From: Helianthus annuus
Taxonomy: Eukaryota > Streptophyta > Magnoliopsida > Asterales > Asteraceae
NCBI RefSeq assembly: GCF_002127325.2
Contig: NC_035439.2
Location: 3,753,770 to 3,817,769 of the forward strand
DNA: 64,000 nucleotides
Reading direction: 5' to 3'
Shown: in pieces, positions 47,646 to 60,398 of the stretch
How positions within the stretch are numbered: the stretch's first letter is position 1
Layout of the letters: every line of letters begins with the position of its first letter
Position numbers and translations under genes: made by a program
The notes under the pieces: generated by a model
Told to the model about the DNA's origin: nothing
Database searches by the model: none
What the model saw: the letters and a program-made list of their open reading frames with translations, nothing else

Positions 47646-48500
47646 AAAGTCTAAGGTGGTGTTTGTTTTTCTGAAAAAAATCTGTGTAGTCTCTTCTGTC
47701 TGTGCATTACGTAGACCATACGCAAACATTGCCATCTGCAAGCTCTTTTTGTTGCAGATTTGGCTCAACCACTTTTAAGATTTTCTAAGGTCTGTAGAGG
47801 GTTAAACACCACCACCGTCCACGTCCACCACCCACCGTCCACCAGCACCACCGCCCGTACACAACCACCAGTTTATTTTAGAAGTACACGTTAAAAAAAA
47901 AACAAATTCTTCTTGTAAGCTGCTAGGTTTGTTGTCCACATATTCTTCTACAGATGTCTGCAAATGTGGTCCGTAAACTGCAGACATTTTACCTCTTAAA
48001 AATCAAACTGTACCTAAGTACCTCAGCGTCCTCACCGCCACCATGGTGTCTGGTGACTTATTATTCTCGATTCTCTAGGCTAACGGCTAACCTCAATTCA
48101 CCCATTTTCCCATTAAAACCTTTTAACATAATGTTACAAATTTTACATTTCTATAGATAACTCGATTTTCACATTCGTGATGTTTAAACTCAACATCCAA
48201 CGTATCAAAAATAAACTGCAATGGCGCCTATAGACTACCCTCCTGCCTTGTCGATTGTTTCATCCTCAATAAAAAGCCAAACCGCCGCCATTACACCGTC
48301 TTCTGATAGTGAGGCAACGTTTGTCATCTCATTTCTAAATAGGATTTCACTTGTTATGCTCGTTTGTAAAATCACAAATGTGTTTTTTATGAACTTGTAA
48401 GCGCCATTTGTATCGTTCTTTTTCTAGAACAAACTCGCACATTCAATATTCGTTCTCCTAAAGCGACATTGATTAGAACCCTCATCACCTAGAGAGAATC
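47646..48500. other. Intergenic, nothing recognised
   Basis: AT-rich sequence with a CCACCGTCCACC stretch near 47805-47860. No gene-like signal. Confidence 0.6.
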
Positions 48501-48608
48501 ACTATTATCTAAGTTTTTCGATAGCACAAGGCTAAACGATGAACATTATTATGAACATACGCTTACCATTTGTTTAGCCTTGTGCTATCGAAAAACTTAA
48601 ATAATAGT
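48501..48608. repeat. Near-perfect hairpin with 37-bp arms
   Basis: 48501-48537 and 48572-48608 are inverted copies with one mismatch, separated by 34 bases. The size fits a small MITE or a miRNA-like fold. No flanking duplication is obvious. Confidence 0.85.
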
Positions 48609-48900
48609 TATGAACATACATTAAACATTATAAACACACACTTACCATTTGTTTAGTCAACTATTTTTATACATTAAACATTATAAACACACATTTAACA
48701 TTATGAACTATGATCATGTATCATTATTGTAGTTGACTTAATATATATATATCAAGGCAAAAGATCAAATACAAATAATCTTAACATACTAAACATACAA
48801 ATTGAAGGAAAACCCAAAAAGACAAGGTGGCATTTTTGTAATTACCACCAACTATCAAAGTTACAAACAAAAATACCTAAAAAAACACAAATTTTTTTTT

Positions 48901-49014
48901 AACATTTTTTATTAAAAAATCGCTACATTTCGTTAGCAAAAAAAAAAATAAAAATAAAAAAAAAAAATTTTTTTGGCTGCTACTAAAAGTAGCGATTTTT
49001 TAATAAAAAATGTT
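48901..49014. repeat. Perfect 26-bp inverted arms around an A-rich loop
   Basis: 48901-48926 and 48989-49014 are perfect inverted copies with TCGCTAC at the inner edge. Loop of 62 bases, mostly A. Lies between the outer and inner left arms of the foldback. Confidence 0.85.
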
Positions 49015-49238
49015 AAAAAAATAAAATAAAATAATTTGTGTGAAAAGAGTTAACTGCCATTTTCGTCCTTGTGGTTTGGTCACTTTGGCCATTTCAGTCC
49101 ATTTTTCAAAAATGCGCCATTTTCGTCCCCCACGTTCTGGAAAGGTGCCATTTCAGTCCAAAAATCATAACCCAGTTAAGTCAGTTTGTAAATAAGGACT
49201 GATTGTGTAAATTTGAAAAATGGACTGAAATGGCAGTT

Positions 49239-49350
49239 AACACCACCACCACTAGCCCTGCCACCACCACCACTCCGCTGCCACCACCGCCACCACCACC
49301 GCCACCACAGCCCTGCCACCACCACCACTCCGCTGCCACCGCCACCACTG
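49239..49350 (+). repeat. CCA-rich microsatellite, left arm
   Basis: Runs of CCACCACC interrupted by CCCTGCC and CCGCTGCC. The inverted partner is at 50205-50320. Confidence 0.85.
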
Positions 49351-50579
49351 AAATGGTCAACATCGATCATCATCGACCTTCATCATCATTTGGTCTTCTC
49401 CGACGAACAACCACCCGACACCCCCCTTTTTTCTTGGTTAAACAGTCGGCCACCACCATTTGGTGGTGGCGTACGGCGGCACGACAGCGAGAGAGAAAAA
49501 GGAGGGAGGAACAGAGAGATAGAAAGGGGCGACGAGACGGAGAAAGGGAGTGCGACGGAGGTGGTAGTGCAGCAGGGCTCCGGTGACCAAACAATAGTCA
49601 ATTTAACGAGTGGCCATTGGCCAATGATTTGCATCTCCACGAGAACACATACCCCTTCTACCTTCCACCCAATGAGAAATAAATTTCTCATTCACGATTA
49701 CGTCATATCAATTTAAGAGAGGCCACATTCCAAAACTATGTCACCCACATTCCAAATCTTTTTTTTTCTTCTTGTCTTCTTCTAGTTTATTCTTATGTTG
49801 TTGCATCCTATTTCCTTACAATCTTCTGATTGTGTTACCAAGTTCTAGTACGTGGTTGTGTTACCCTCACCTATACGATCCATATGTTTACCCAAAACAG
49901 AACAAGAAACGCTCACCGGAGCCCTGCTGCACTACCATCATCACCGGCGAACCGCCGCCTTACTACCGCCACAGTACCCCACCGCCGCCAACAACCTGCT
50001 GCACTACCACCTCCGTCGCACTCCCTTTCTCCGTGTTCGAAGTTCTCGAATTTCCCGATCATCATCGTATCAGCAACATCGCTCCTTCAAATAACCATCA
50101 TCATCACACCTTCAGCCATCTTCACTGTTCCGTTCGTCATCAGTCTCCGGTCACGTTCATCACCTCCGTTTCGGTATCGAGTTCAAGTCCATTTTTCAGT
50201 CCATTTCAGTGGTGGCGATGGCAGCGGAGTGGTGGTGGTGGCAGGGCTGTGGTGGCGGTGGTGGTGGTGGTGGCAGCAGAGTGGTGGTGGTGGCAGGGCT
50301 AATGGTGGTGGTGTTAACTGCCATTTCAGTCCATTTTCAAATTTACACAATTAATCCTTTATGTTACAAATTTACACAATCAGTCCTTATTTACAAACTG
50401 ACTTAACTGGGTTATGATTTTTGGACTGAAATGGCACCTTTCCAGAACATGGGGGACGAAAATGGCGCATTTTTGAAAAATGGACTGAAATGGCCAAAGT
50501 GACCAAACCACAGGGACGAAAATGACAGTTAACTCATTTTTTTAGATTTTTTTAGGTTTTTTGGGGGTTTAGTTTTTAG

Positions 50580-50730
50580 CATTTTAGCTTGGGGGTAGGG
50601 GTGGGAGGGGGGGAGTTAGGTTTTTTTTAGGTTTTTGGGGGTGAGGGGGGAGGGGGGGTAGGTTTTTTTTAGGTTTTTGGGGGTGGGGGTTTAGGTTTTT
50701 TTGGGGGATGGGGGGAGTGGTTAGGTTTTT
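50580..50730 (+). repeat. G-rich tract with many GGGG runs
   Basis: More than ten runs of three or more G, separated by short TTTTTTAGG segments, on the + strand. It could form G-quadruplexes; that is inference. Confidence 0.7.
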
Positions 50731-50850
50731 TTAGAGGTATTTGTAGAGTAACTTTGATAGTTATTGATAATTACAAAAATGTCACCTTGTCTTTTTGAGT
50801 TTTCCTTCAATTTGTATGTTTAGTATGTTAAGATTATTTGTACAAGAACT

Positions 50851-51333
50851 TTACCCTATATATCAAACAGGGGTCATCAAAAGCATCTTAAAAACAGCTA
50901 ATCTTTCGCCAACAGCCAAAACACCAAAAATCTATCTTCACTGGCACTATGCATATTCTTGATCTAGATTTACAAGAAATAAAAACCAGAAAAAGAAATT
51001 AAACACAGCGCACAAAGCGACCACACAACGCCGAAAGAAAGAAATAAGAGCTAAAACCCAAAACCAAACAGAACAAAAAGGATTAAAGCCGCAATTTTTA
51101 CGAAACCTAACCACGAAAATTTAAACGATTCTGAAAATAAAACCATTTGTAGCTAGAAACACTATAGAAAAACCGACCCGTCACAGATGAACATAAGGAT
51201 CCCTCAAGTTTACATTTTTCCAATTTTTCCATCCGAAACTTTCTTCATGTCGCTGACCATAGGCGGTAAAAACCAACTCATTTGTGAATTTTCCAGTCAA
51301 TGAGCAACAGACCGCCTACAAACATTGCTGAAA
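50851..51333 (-). other. 3' flank of gene B
   Basis: Presumed 3' UTR next to the stop at 51334. No other feature recognised. Confidence 0.5.
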
Positions 51334-54006
51334 TCAGCAAGCGTTCGCAACCCCATTTACAACAACCTCCACCTCGTCTGGCTTAGCTGCAACGTCTTGC
51401 ACATTATTCACAAGTTTGACCTCCTTGACCACATCTGACCCGTCATCAGATTTCAAAACCTCGTTTTCAGCTCCTTTAATCTTCTTATCAGTAACGAGTT
51501 TTCCTTCCCACGACTAAACAAAACACGCAGTACCATAAGAATCCAAACAGACAAAACATCTAAAATAAGAGTAAATTGCCATTTTAGTCCCCGAGTTTGT
51601 CCAAATTGCCATTTCAGTCCAAATAGTTTTTTCTCCTCTAGTTTTTTCTCCTCTGGTCCATGACTTTTCCTTTTTCTTGCCATTTTGATCACATTTCCTC
51701 ACTTTGTCTAAAAATCAGGTTATAATCAGGGGTATTTTTGGCATTAAATTGTTATGAGGTTTATAAATTATGTTGTAAACTCCTTGTTATAACCAGATGT
51801 TTAGACTGAGTTAGGCAATGTGATCAAAATGACAAGAAAATGGAAAAGTCAGGGACCCAGAGGAGAGAAAAAAAAAACTATTTGTACTAAAATGGCAATT
51901 TGGACCAAACCTCAGGGACTAAAATGGCAATTTACTCTATAAACAACTTACCTGTTTCTGAAACTGTTGCTGCTTTGCCTTCTTTTGCTGAATTTTCTTC
52001 TGTCGGTCCTCGTAAAACTCGAAGTCATCTAAGATGCATTGCTTGCTAGCATGTTCTTTGAAAACCTTGATCACCTGCAATCCTTGCGCCAACTTCACCT
52101 GAACGTAAAATGAAGATTAATCGACCAAACGCCAGAAAACGCAACATACAAAACGCATGTCTATTATTTACTAAAAATATACCTCTTGAGTATCCCTGCT
52201 ATTAGTGACGGGTTTATTCTCGTTGTACTCAAGAATAATGTGCTTCAACAAACTGTTTGGTAAATCTTTAACAATATGCCACTTTACAGGAAAGCAACCA
52301 ATCCACTTATCTTGCTGCCAATACTCCAAACTTTTGTTAAAATCAACGGGCCCCACCATCTCCGCTACCCCCACAAACTGTCCGCTTGTATTAACCTACA
52401 ACATTTCATCAAAAATATATCAAGAATTGAAAGAAGAACAAGATATAAAATATTCAATGATAACAGAAAAATATACCGAGAAAAAAAGAAAAATCGGGCA
52501 TGCTTCAGATTTCTGTTGAGCCTCACGGTATGCAGCGTCAAGTTTCTTGTTTCCGTTTTGCGTACTCGCCCAAACGTTATACTTAATGCTCTTATGAACA
52601 TCATCTTCGCTATAAGACTTGATTATAAAGAACTTAGCATCTTCATAAGTTTCAGGAAACTCTGTCTTGTTGTATTGCTCTCTATCCGGTGTCACGTTGA
52701 CCTCTTTGACTTCTTTTGACTCGTCTTTAATACCATCAGTAGGTGACAGTGACACAGCTATATCTTCTTGACCCTTAACGGCTGTAGTAATTGGGGTCAA
52801 CGGTTTTTGATTCTTGATGGTTCGAGACCTCGGGCCCCTGTTCAGCTCGTTAAGACCATCGCTGCTGTCATTGTTGTACCCAAAGTAACCGTTAGCTCGC
52901 ACTCTAGGCTTGAACTTGTTATCAACGCTTAACCACCCACGCCCGTTATTCTGATAATCATAACCATTGGTTCCATAACCATAACAAGATCCGTAAGCGT
53001 TTCCAAATTGACCATAGAACTTGTTTGAATACACTGAATTCGGACCCTGTTATGCAAACAAATATGTTAGAATGTACATGAGAATATGAGATAATAATTC
53101 AGTTATTTTAAATCAAAATTATCTTATTATACACTTGAAATACCATGAGATGATTCTGAGATTTGGATGCAACACCGTTGTTTTTAGTTTGCGGGTCAGA
53201 TGACATGGTGCCATTTAACCATGGTACCGAAGAGTAAACCCCGTAATAGCTATTTTGTGCACCCGTTCCATATAAACCATTGGTCTTAGCGGCTGAGTTC
53301 TGATTAACTACTGGCTTCACAGGCTCGGGACCATTGTTTCCCTTGGAACCCACACCGTTTCCAACACTTCCTTTAGTTGCGTCGGTGGCTAGAGGCTTCT
53401 GGTCAGTAACTGCCGGTGCGGTGGTCCCATCTTTAGAAGGGGTCACGGTAGCAGGGTATGGGCCACCAGTTGAAGTCGGTGGTTGGAAATACGCACTGGG
53501 ATATTGGTAATGTTGAGAATAACTTCCATACGGTGCATACCCATAACCATAAACACCCTACAACGTAAAAAAACAACAGTCGGGTAAAAAACCGCAAACA
53601 CAGCTACAATCTTAATAACATAACATTATGAAACATGTTCTTACATTAGCCAAATCATCCCAATCGATCGCAGTCCCGTCATAACCTACAACATATGCAA
53701 ATCAATAAGAAACAGAACCAACTGGCTACTAAACAAGTAAACATTAGACGCTAACATATCGAATACCTCCATAGTAATACGCGGTCGAAGGATAACCATT
53801 GGGATAATAAGCCAATGATGGATCCATAACATCAGAAGCCAAAGGTGTTACAACCTTATTGCTAGGTTTTATCTGACCATTCCCAGTGTCCACAGAAGTC
53901 TGAAATTTTAACCATATATTAAACACCAAAAATAATTAAACTTTATGTAATATCAATTACTGTCAAAACAACATGTACTACAAATAAAATCTTTTCACAA
54001 CATACT

Positions 54007-54048
<42 letters not shown>

Positions 54049-54393
54049 CTTAACAGGATCAGAAACTTCCAAACTTTTGGCTTGAGAATCCAAAGATAAG
54101 TTCTTCAACAAAGCAGCAGCATCTACATCAAAAATGTTTAAAACTTTTTAACAACCCACAAACCCTAATAAGCAAAAGATCACATATACCTAAATCTAAA
54201 CACAAAAATGCAACAGATCAAGAAACAATCTTGTACAAAAGACTAACAATCATGCATATAAACAACATATGATCTTGATATTCAAGAAAAAAGAAAGAAA
54301 CCCAGTTAAAATTGAAGGAAAACAGTGACGAATCTTTAAAGAAAGTGTGAGTGAACAGAATATACCATCTGTAGGAGGAGCAACGGTGACCAT
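51334..54393 (-). CDS. ECT2-like: YTH-domain m6A reader, ECT2-like paralogue (gene B)
   Basis: Nine coding exons on - with GT-AG introns: 54366-54393, 54046-54122, 53767-53899, 53645-53685, 53144-53557, 52477-53046, 52183-52395, 51952-52098, 51334-51513. They total 1803 nt, 600 residues. Exons 1, 2, 7 and 8 have exactly the lengths of gene A (28, 77, 213, 147 nt), which shows common descent. Differences lie in the disordered part: exon 4 is 41 nt against 74, exon 5 is 414 against 516. N-terminus [15 protein letters not shown]. The YTH domain spans about 368-530, with cage tryptophans W390, W447 and W452 kept, so it should bind m6A RNA. It converges on gene A, about 4.8 kb between stop codons. 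A foldback MITE sits in the last intron and a 38-base A-run (on +) in intron 2. No coding defects seen. Confidence 0.95.
51568..51938. mobile_element. Foldback MITE in the last intron of gene B
   Basis: AGAGTAAATTGCC and its inverse at the two ends, with ATA on both sides (51565-51567 and 51939-51941). Lines with ACTAAAATGGCAATTT recall the foldback at 49047-50535 and the partial copy at 62233. Its right end is 13 bases from the acceptor-side exon boundary at 51952, on the donor side of the intron in gene orientation. Confidence 0.75.
54004..54044. repeat. Poly(A) run in intron 2 of gene B
   Basis: About 38 A on +, that is a T-run directly after the GT donor of intron 2 on the gene strand. 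Probably length-variable. Confidence 0.9.
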
Positions 54394-55138
54394 GCTGGCA
54401 GTTATCGGATAAATCTTGAAAAATGGGATAAGAAAACCCGAAAAATTCTGGGTTTTTGGTAGTGGTTTGACGGAAGGATTGAAGAGTTCCGCCGCCGCCA
54501 CAAAGTTTGTGAGGGTTTTTAGGGTTTTGAAGAAAGAGGGTTTTGTTCGATTGAAAAGTATCGATTCAAATAGCACCGAACCCCTTGCACTTGTAGTTAC
54601 ACTTTCTACCCCTTTAGTTTTGTTTTTCTTAATTGATGCAAGTAACTTGGCCGGCTAAAAAATACGATGGGAAATCAGTCGGTATTGGTTTGGTTAATTA
54701 GTTGGAGAAATTATTTGGTATTGGTTGGGTTCATAGCGGTATTAGTAAAGTCATGATTTGCTCAAAAGAATATGTTTTATATTGAAAAGCAAAAAAAAGG
54801 AACATTGGTGCCACTTCATATGATAATAACGATATTGTTCCGGTATTATTTTGAATAAAACTCTTTTTTAATAGAGTTTATATAAATGTCGCTAAAAAAT
54901 ATTAAACTGGTTGCGTAGTCTACTTTCTAAAAGAGATGACGAATGCAGGTTATCGAAAAAAATCAAATTAAATAAAAATTAAACGAGGTAAAACTGTGCA
55001 TATTTAAATTATAAGAAGTGAAATCTCCCGTCTTTCTATTCTAAAAAATAAAAACTTTTCTGGACATGTGTCACTTCCTGGTGTTTTCTCTCTTTATTTT
55101 CCTATTTATCTCTCATATTGAATTAATAATAAATAAAA
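54394..55138 (-). promoter_or_regulatory. 5' leader and upstream region of gene B
   Basis: Bases 54394-54560 look like a 5' leader (GGCGGCGGCGGAA, AACCCTAAAAACCC on -). Further up is AT-rich sequence with no clear TATA box. Confidence 0.45.
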
Positions 55139-55266
55139 GAATACAATACATTGCAATGCAATGCAATTCAATACAATGCAATACAATACAATACAATACA
55201 ATACAATGCAATGCAATGCAATGCAATGCAATGCAATACAATACAATACAATGCAATACAATACAA
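55139..55266. repeat. CAATA/CAATG pentanucleotide microsatellite
   Basis: About 25 units of CAATR in blocks, with CAATG units grouped in the middle (55205-55236) and CAATA on both sides. Confidence 0.95.
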
Positions 55267-56610
55267 ACTGGTTGTTGATTGAATGCTCTATTCTTACGTA
55301 TACGGGTTTTCAGAAAAAAAAACGTAACTAGATAAAAACCGTAAACCGAACTGTAACCATGACAGAATAAACTGATCCGAACAACGAATTCGGTTTTTGG
55401 TTTGGTTTATAACCGAACCCGAATTGTGAATATGATTTTTGGTTCTGTTTTTGGATCTGCATTTTTTATTTGGTTTATTCGGTTTATTTGGATAACCGAA
55501 TAAACCGTTAATTTAATTAATTATGAAATAAATATAATAATGTTTAATAAACTATATATAATTTATTAGCCAAGATACTAAGTCTAATATCTAAGTATAT
55601 GTATCTCCATGGTTTGAAATTATTAATATTTTGTGTCATTAGACTTGTCGACTATTTATATTTATAATTTTTATGATCTATGTTTTGAAGTTTTAACTCC
55701 GTGGTTGTTTGTACGACTATTTTATGGATATGTTTGTTTTATTTTGGTATATCTTTTATTTATATATTGTTAGGTTTAAATTAGTTGTTGATTTGATGTT
55801 CGGAAGTTAGAACACAAACATAAATATAAATTAGGAAGAAAAGTACTTAGGTACAATTTGGTTTGGTTCGGTTCAGTTCGGTTTGCATATTCTTAATTTG
55901 GTTTGGTTTGGTTTTTGGCTTGGGGTATAAAATTTTGAAAACCAAATAAACCATAAACCGAACCGATAAACACCCTTAGTTACGTAATCAAAGTCGTGAC
56001 GGTCTTAAAAATCGAATAAAATGATTTTGATACTATTAATTTACAACTTTTGCTTTCCTTCATTGTGTTGTACTCTAAGCTTATGGGGTTAATATAAATT
56101 TTATATTTTGTTTCTAACCTAAAACTTCTCATCTTTTTCAATTTAACCTTATTGATTTTTATTTACGTTTAACTCAAAACTTTTCATCTTTTACAATCTA
56201 ACCTCAACATTTTTTTTTTACTTTCAATGTTTCCCATACTTTTCATCTTTCATAAGTTTTTCATTTTATGTTCCATTCTAAATTTTGCAAGTTAAGACGG
56301 CGCAAAATGCGTGTGGAGTTCAACGTTTTTCCGTCAATTTGTTTCTCATTTGACAAGCTCGTTGCAACCCGCCTCTTCTCCTTGTTTGACAAGTTCGTCG
56401 CAATATGCAGGTCCTCGATCGAATGAGTTATTTTTTCTATGTTTTACGTATCGGTATAATATCTTCGCATGAACACGTCGCAACGGGTGAGCATGACTCG
56501 ACGATTTTACATCTACTTTCGATCGGTTTTAATTTTTCCTTTTTTATTTATTTTTTATGAGTTTTTACGACGTTGATGGTCGCTAACAGTGGTGTGGCAT
56601 TGATGCTTCC
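55267..56610. other. Intergenic, with GGTTCGGTTT-type motifs
   Basis: Opposed AACCGAA and TTCGGTT motifs at 55345-55510 and 55858-55975 suggest the arms of one old foldback. The rest is AT-rich. From about 56270 it shares TGCAAGTTAAGACG-type lines with the Helitron at 60399. Confidence 0.5.
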
Positions 56611-56647
56611 CCCCTCCCGGCCACTACACGGGAGGCCTTAATACTAG
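56611..56647 (+). mobile_element. Helitron 3' terminus
   Basis: CTCCCGGCCACTACACGGGAG hairpin arms (CTCCCG with CGGGAG), then GCCTTAATACTAG and a T. The sequence before it resembles the interior of 60399-61877. The 5' end was not found. Confidence 0.75.
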
Positions 56648-57379
56648 TTTTAACAACTTTAGAGATTATAATATATAATGGAAGAGATGTTTTTATATTT
56701 CATGTAATTTCTTATTAGGGGACTGGGGGCGGTGCCCTTTTTTCCGTGATAAACCATTTTCCACGCGTGGAGAATTGAACAAGACCACCGCCACCATCAT
56801 CCAACACGCGTGTTGATGCATGGTCCGTGATTTTTTTAACGCGTGATACTTTTTATGTTGTGAGGGTAATTGTTGGTTAGGGGGAATTGTTGGGTGTGGT
56901 GGTGAGTGATGACCATTGCCACTAAAAAAGGTTGTGAGTGATGAAATAATGATTGATAACGTGACGGAACTTGATTGTATGTTATGAGTGATGGAATTTT
57001 TGCAAGTGATTACCACCCTCTTCCCCCTTAGTCTTCATTATTTGCATGTCTTGATAGTAGTGTGTCCTTTCTTCTTTTATCCTTCTTCTTTTACTTCTTA
57101 AGATCACACCTCTTTCTCTGTTTAATCTATCAAAATTCATTGACATGTCGAAATACAAATCAAATCACTTATGTACATAAATCCACCATCATCCATACTC
57201 CAAAATCGAAGCGTTGGTTGAGCCATGCTTTGCTAGGATTTAAGGTTGGGAGCGATGAACTAATCACTCAAAATGGTTGTTAAGTAGTTGTCCTTACTGA
57301 GAACACGTCACATTCATCACATACCTGGATTTGGCAACGATGGGTGCCTATGCTCTATCATGACGACAAGGACAAGGTA
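56648..57379. other. Intergenic, nothing recognised
   Basis: No gene, no terminal repeats seen. Confidence 0.5.
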
Positions 57380-58750
57380 CTAATAGTCCCTATGGTTTAT
57401 GGAAAGTAACAACATTAGGTACTAATAGTTTAAAGTAACAATCTAAGGTTTTAACTTTTGATTTTGTAATATCATGGGGCTTTAGGGTAACCATTGTTAA
57501 ATACCAACTAAAAACTTAGGGTATTTTTTTGTCAATTAAGAACTTAGTACCCAACCTTGTTACTTTGGAGAAACCACAAGTACTAACCTCGCAACTAACT
57601 CGTATAGTATTTAAAACACAAATTTTATTTTTTTCTCCTTTTCTTTAACTAAGTTTTTTTTTATTATTTATCTAAAAATATAAAAAAAATAGGAAAAACC
57701 AAAGCACGCTAATTTATAAAATCCACAATGGTCAATATGAGTTATAAAAAAAACTTCTCGAAACCATGGAATAAGTCACTTTTAATTCTAAGCCTTTTAC
57801 GTATAATTCAATTTCAGTAAACAAAAAGTTAAAATTTATATCCATCAAGAACTAAATCCAAAAAAAAAAAAAAAAACTACACATCTTTGATCAAAATGAA
57901 GTTTAGTTTGAAGGTGGTCATCAAACAATAAAGCAAATATGAAATTTACATTTATCATATACCCATCCATTCATCACAATTTTGTTTGAACTAAATTTCT
58001 ATGAAGTTTAGCATATCTTTATTCTTATTAATGCATCACTTTATATCCATTAAGAACTAAATTATCATCTGCATGGTGGTCACCAAAAAATGGTTGGATG
58101 GTTCGATGGCACAGTGGTGATTCAACGGTTAGGTGGTGGTGCGACAGTACTGAATGATCATAATGTGTATCTATTTTTATTTCATTAACTTTATTTTTCT
58201 CTTTTATTAAATAAATTATGTCAACATATTTAATATAGATACAAAATAAATGTCATCTAAGATAGTTTATCTCTCAAGCTCTCATTCAGGTTAATTATAT
58301 AGGATTAGCAAATAAAATAAACTTTAATGAGTTAATTCAAAACATTTTTTTCATGAGTGACCTAATTGAAACACTCCTAAAACTTGGTTATCATTTTGTG
58401 AAATGTTCCTGTTAATTTACTTGTAAGCTAATTACGGAAGTGGCTTTGAATTAGCTTTACGTATAATTATTTAAAAAATGGGTTACTTACATAATGAAAA
58501 AGGTTTAATGAAATAATAAGAGAAAAAGAAAAAATGTGTTTTATATATTACTAGAGTTTATTTTGTGGTTTGTCCTTGTGGTTTCTCTAAAGTTCAAGGT
58601 TGGGTACTAAGTTATCGGTTAGTTTTTAACGGTCGTTAGCCTTAAGGTCATAGGATGTTACAAAATCAAAAGTTAAAACCTTAGATTGTTACTTTGAACT
58701 ATTAGTACTCGAGATTGTTATTTTCCATAAACCACAGGGACTAACAGTGT
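57380..58750. mobile_element. Foldback element with diverged arms
   Basis: 57380-57594 and about 58560-58748 are inverted copies, alike in lines such as AATCTAAGGTTTTAACTTTT. The interior of about 960 bp is AT-rich without a transposase. Confidence 0.65.
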
Positions 58751-60398
58751 AATTAAATCTTTAAATTTGGATTATACATTTTATTTTTGAATCTCACGTA
58801 TTTTTTTCACAAACCAAACCCGAAAAACCGAACCAAACAATTGCTAAAACTGAAAAAATCAAAACCGAACGGTTTTCAATAACCGAAAACCGTACATTTA
58901 GATTACGATTCCAGTTTTTCCATAAAGCGGAACGACGCACACCCCTACCTATTACCAACAAAGAGTTCGAAACGCACTTGACAGAAAATAAACCTAACAA
59001 GTAGTATGACAATGTGACCACCAATGGTAAAAGAGATGTGAATACCAGATCATAATACCTTGCGGGGGACCACAATCATCAAAAAAAAAAACATGTAAGA
59101 ATCAATAGTATAAATACTAGTGATATCACAAAAGAAAGGTGAGAAGAAATCTCTCATTCTCTCTATCTCAAGCACACACACACTTAATCTTGTTTTTGGA
59201 TGAACATATACTTATTTTGATGCCAGATGATGGTCACTAATAGAAATTTATCCCTACAGTGAGGATAAAAATGTTTTTCGTTTTGTAGATTCATTCATTG
59301 AAGCTGTTTTTTAATACTTTGATCGCGTTGGAGCTTTGATCTTTAACCTTTAGTCATCGGGTCTTCTTTCTTCAATCTTAAAATACATTTTTAAAAGCGT
59401 CATTATGTTTTGTTTATGTCACATGGTGTAAAATGACTAAAGACAACATGCAATATATTCAAAGCCAACCAATACGTATAAAACTTTAAAAAAAGTATAT
59501 GCATACAAACAGTGACGAAGCTTGATAATGAAGACGGGGTCGAAAACGTATATACCAAAAAAAATTCTATAGAACCAGGGGGTCAAATACGTATATACCT
59601 AGAAATTTCTATACAAAAACTACACATATAACACTACTGAACGAAAAGTTAGGGGGGTCGGGTGCCCTGACCCCTCTTAAGCTGCACACCTGCTTACAAA
59701 CATATCATTCAAACTTGTGAAAGGTAAATGGTTTTTTGAACTTAAATTTATCAACCTTTACATTGACGTGCGGTCATGATCGATGTATTACAAGTTTGGA
59801 TAATCAATCATCAACCAAATTTTATGGTCAAAAGTCAAAACATAGTTGGGGAAAAATGAGAGCAATATGGGACGATGGCTCTCAGCGGTGTTTACTATGC
59901 AAATCTGATTATTAAGAAACCGAATTTTTCGTAACGAAGGTTTTTTTTTTTTTTTTTTTTTTTTCTTTTTTGCTTCTTTTATATTGATTGGATTAGCGAC
60001 TAATTCAAAATCAGAATTTGATTTTGGATTCAAGTTAGTATGCGTTATTTTTTTTTTTTTTAAAGCGGGATTCTATGATTTATAGAATAAGGCGAGCGTA
60101 TATTGTAAAAACTCGAAGTTATGTGTGTGTATATTTTATTTTCTATATATATAATACACCATTTTGTTTGGAGCAACTATTCAACTCGAAATGAGTTGCT
60201 AATACAACCTTTTTCTATCCTGATTCAGTGTGTTTGAATCATCTCAAAGTCTAATTTCCGCTCTCCTAATTTAATTACAAATATGCAACAAATCGTCAAA
60301 TATTATCGTAAGTAGGGCCTAGAATGAATATAGGAAAACAAAACATTTATACTAAGATGCAATATTATTATAAAGAAATAAGAGTTCAAGTCTTGAAA
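58751..60398. other. Intergenic, nothing gene-like
   Basis: Contains AACCGAA/TTCGGTT motifs (58800-58930), a GGGGTC block at 59535-59690 related to 38250-38340, and T-runs at 59940-59963 and 60047-60060. Confidence 0.5.

Larger units (their letters stand above)
48763..50850. mobile_element. Large composite foldback element between the ECT2-like genes
   Basis: Outer arms 48763-48882 and 50735-50849 are inverted copies. An inner pair, 49047-49345 and 50210-50535, is also inverted: it starts GAGTTAACTGCCAT and contains repeated CCATTTCAGTCC lines and then CCA/TGG arrays. The centre 49346-50209 has Pro-, His- and Arg-rich spurious frames and a further short inversion (near 49560 and 49915). No transposase and no clear target duplication. 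It looks like one foldback element inserted in another. Confidence 0.75.

Noticed and set aside
49203..49716. Pro/His/Arg-rich open frames of 127 and 167 residues
   Set aside because: They arise from CCA repeats inside a foldback element, overlap in several frames on both strands and match no protein family.
49772..50354. Overlapping frames of 176 and 174 residues
   Set aside because: Same foldback, low complexity, multiple frames open at once; no domain.
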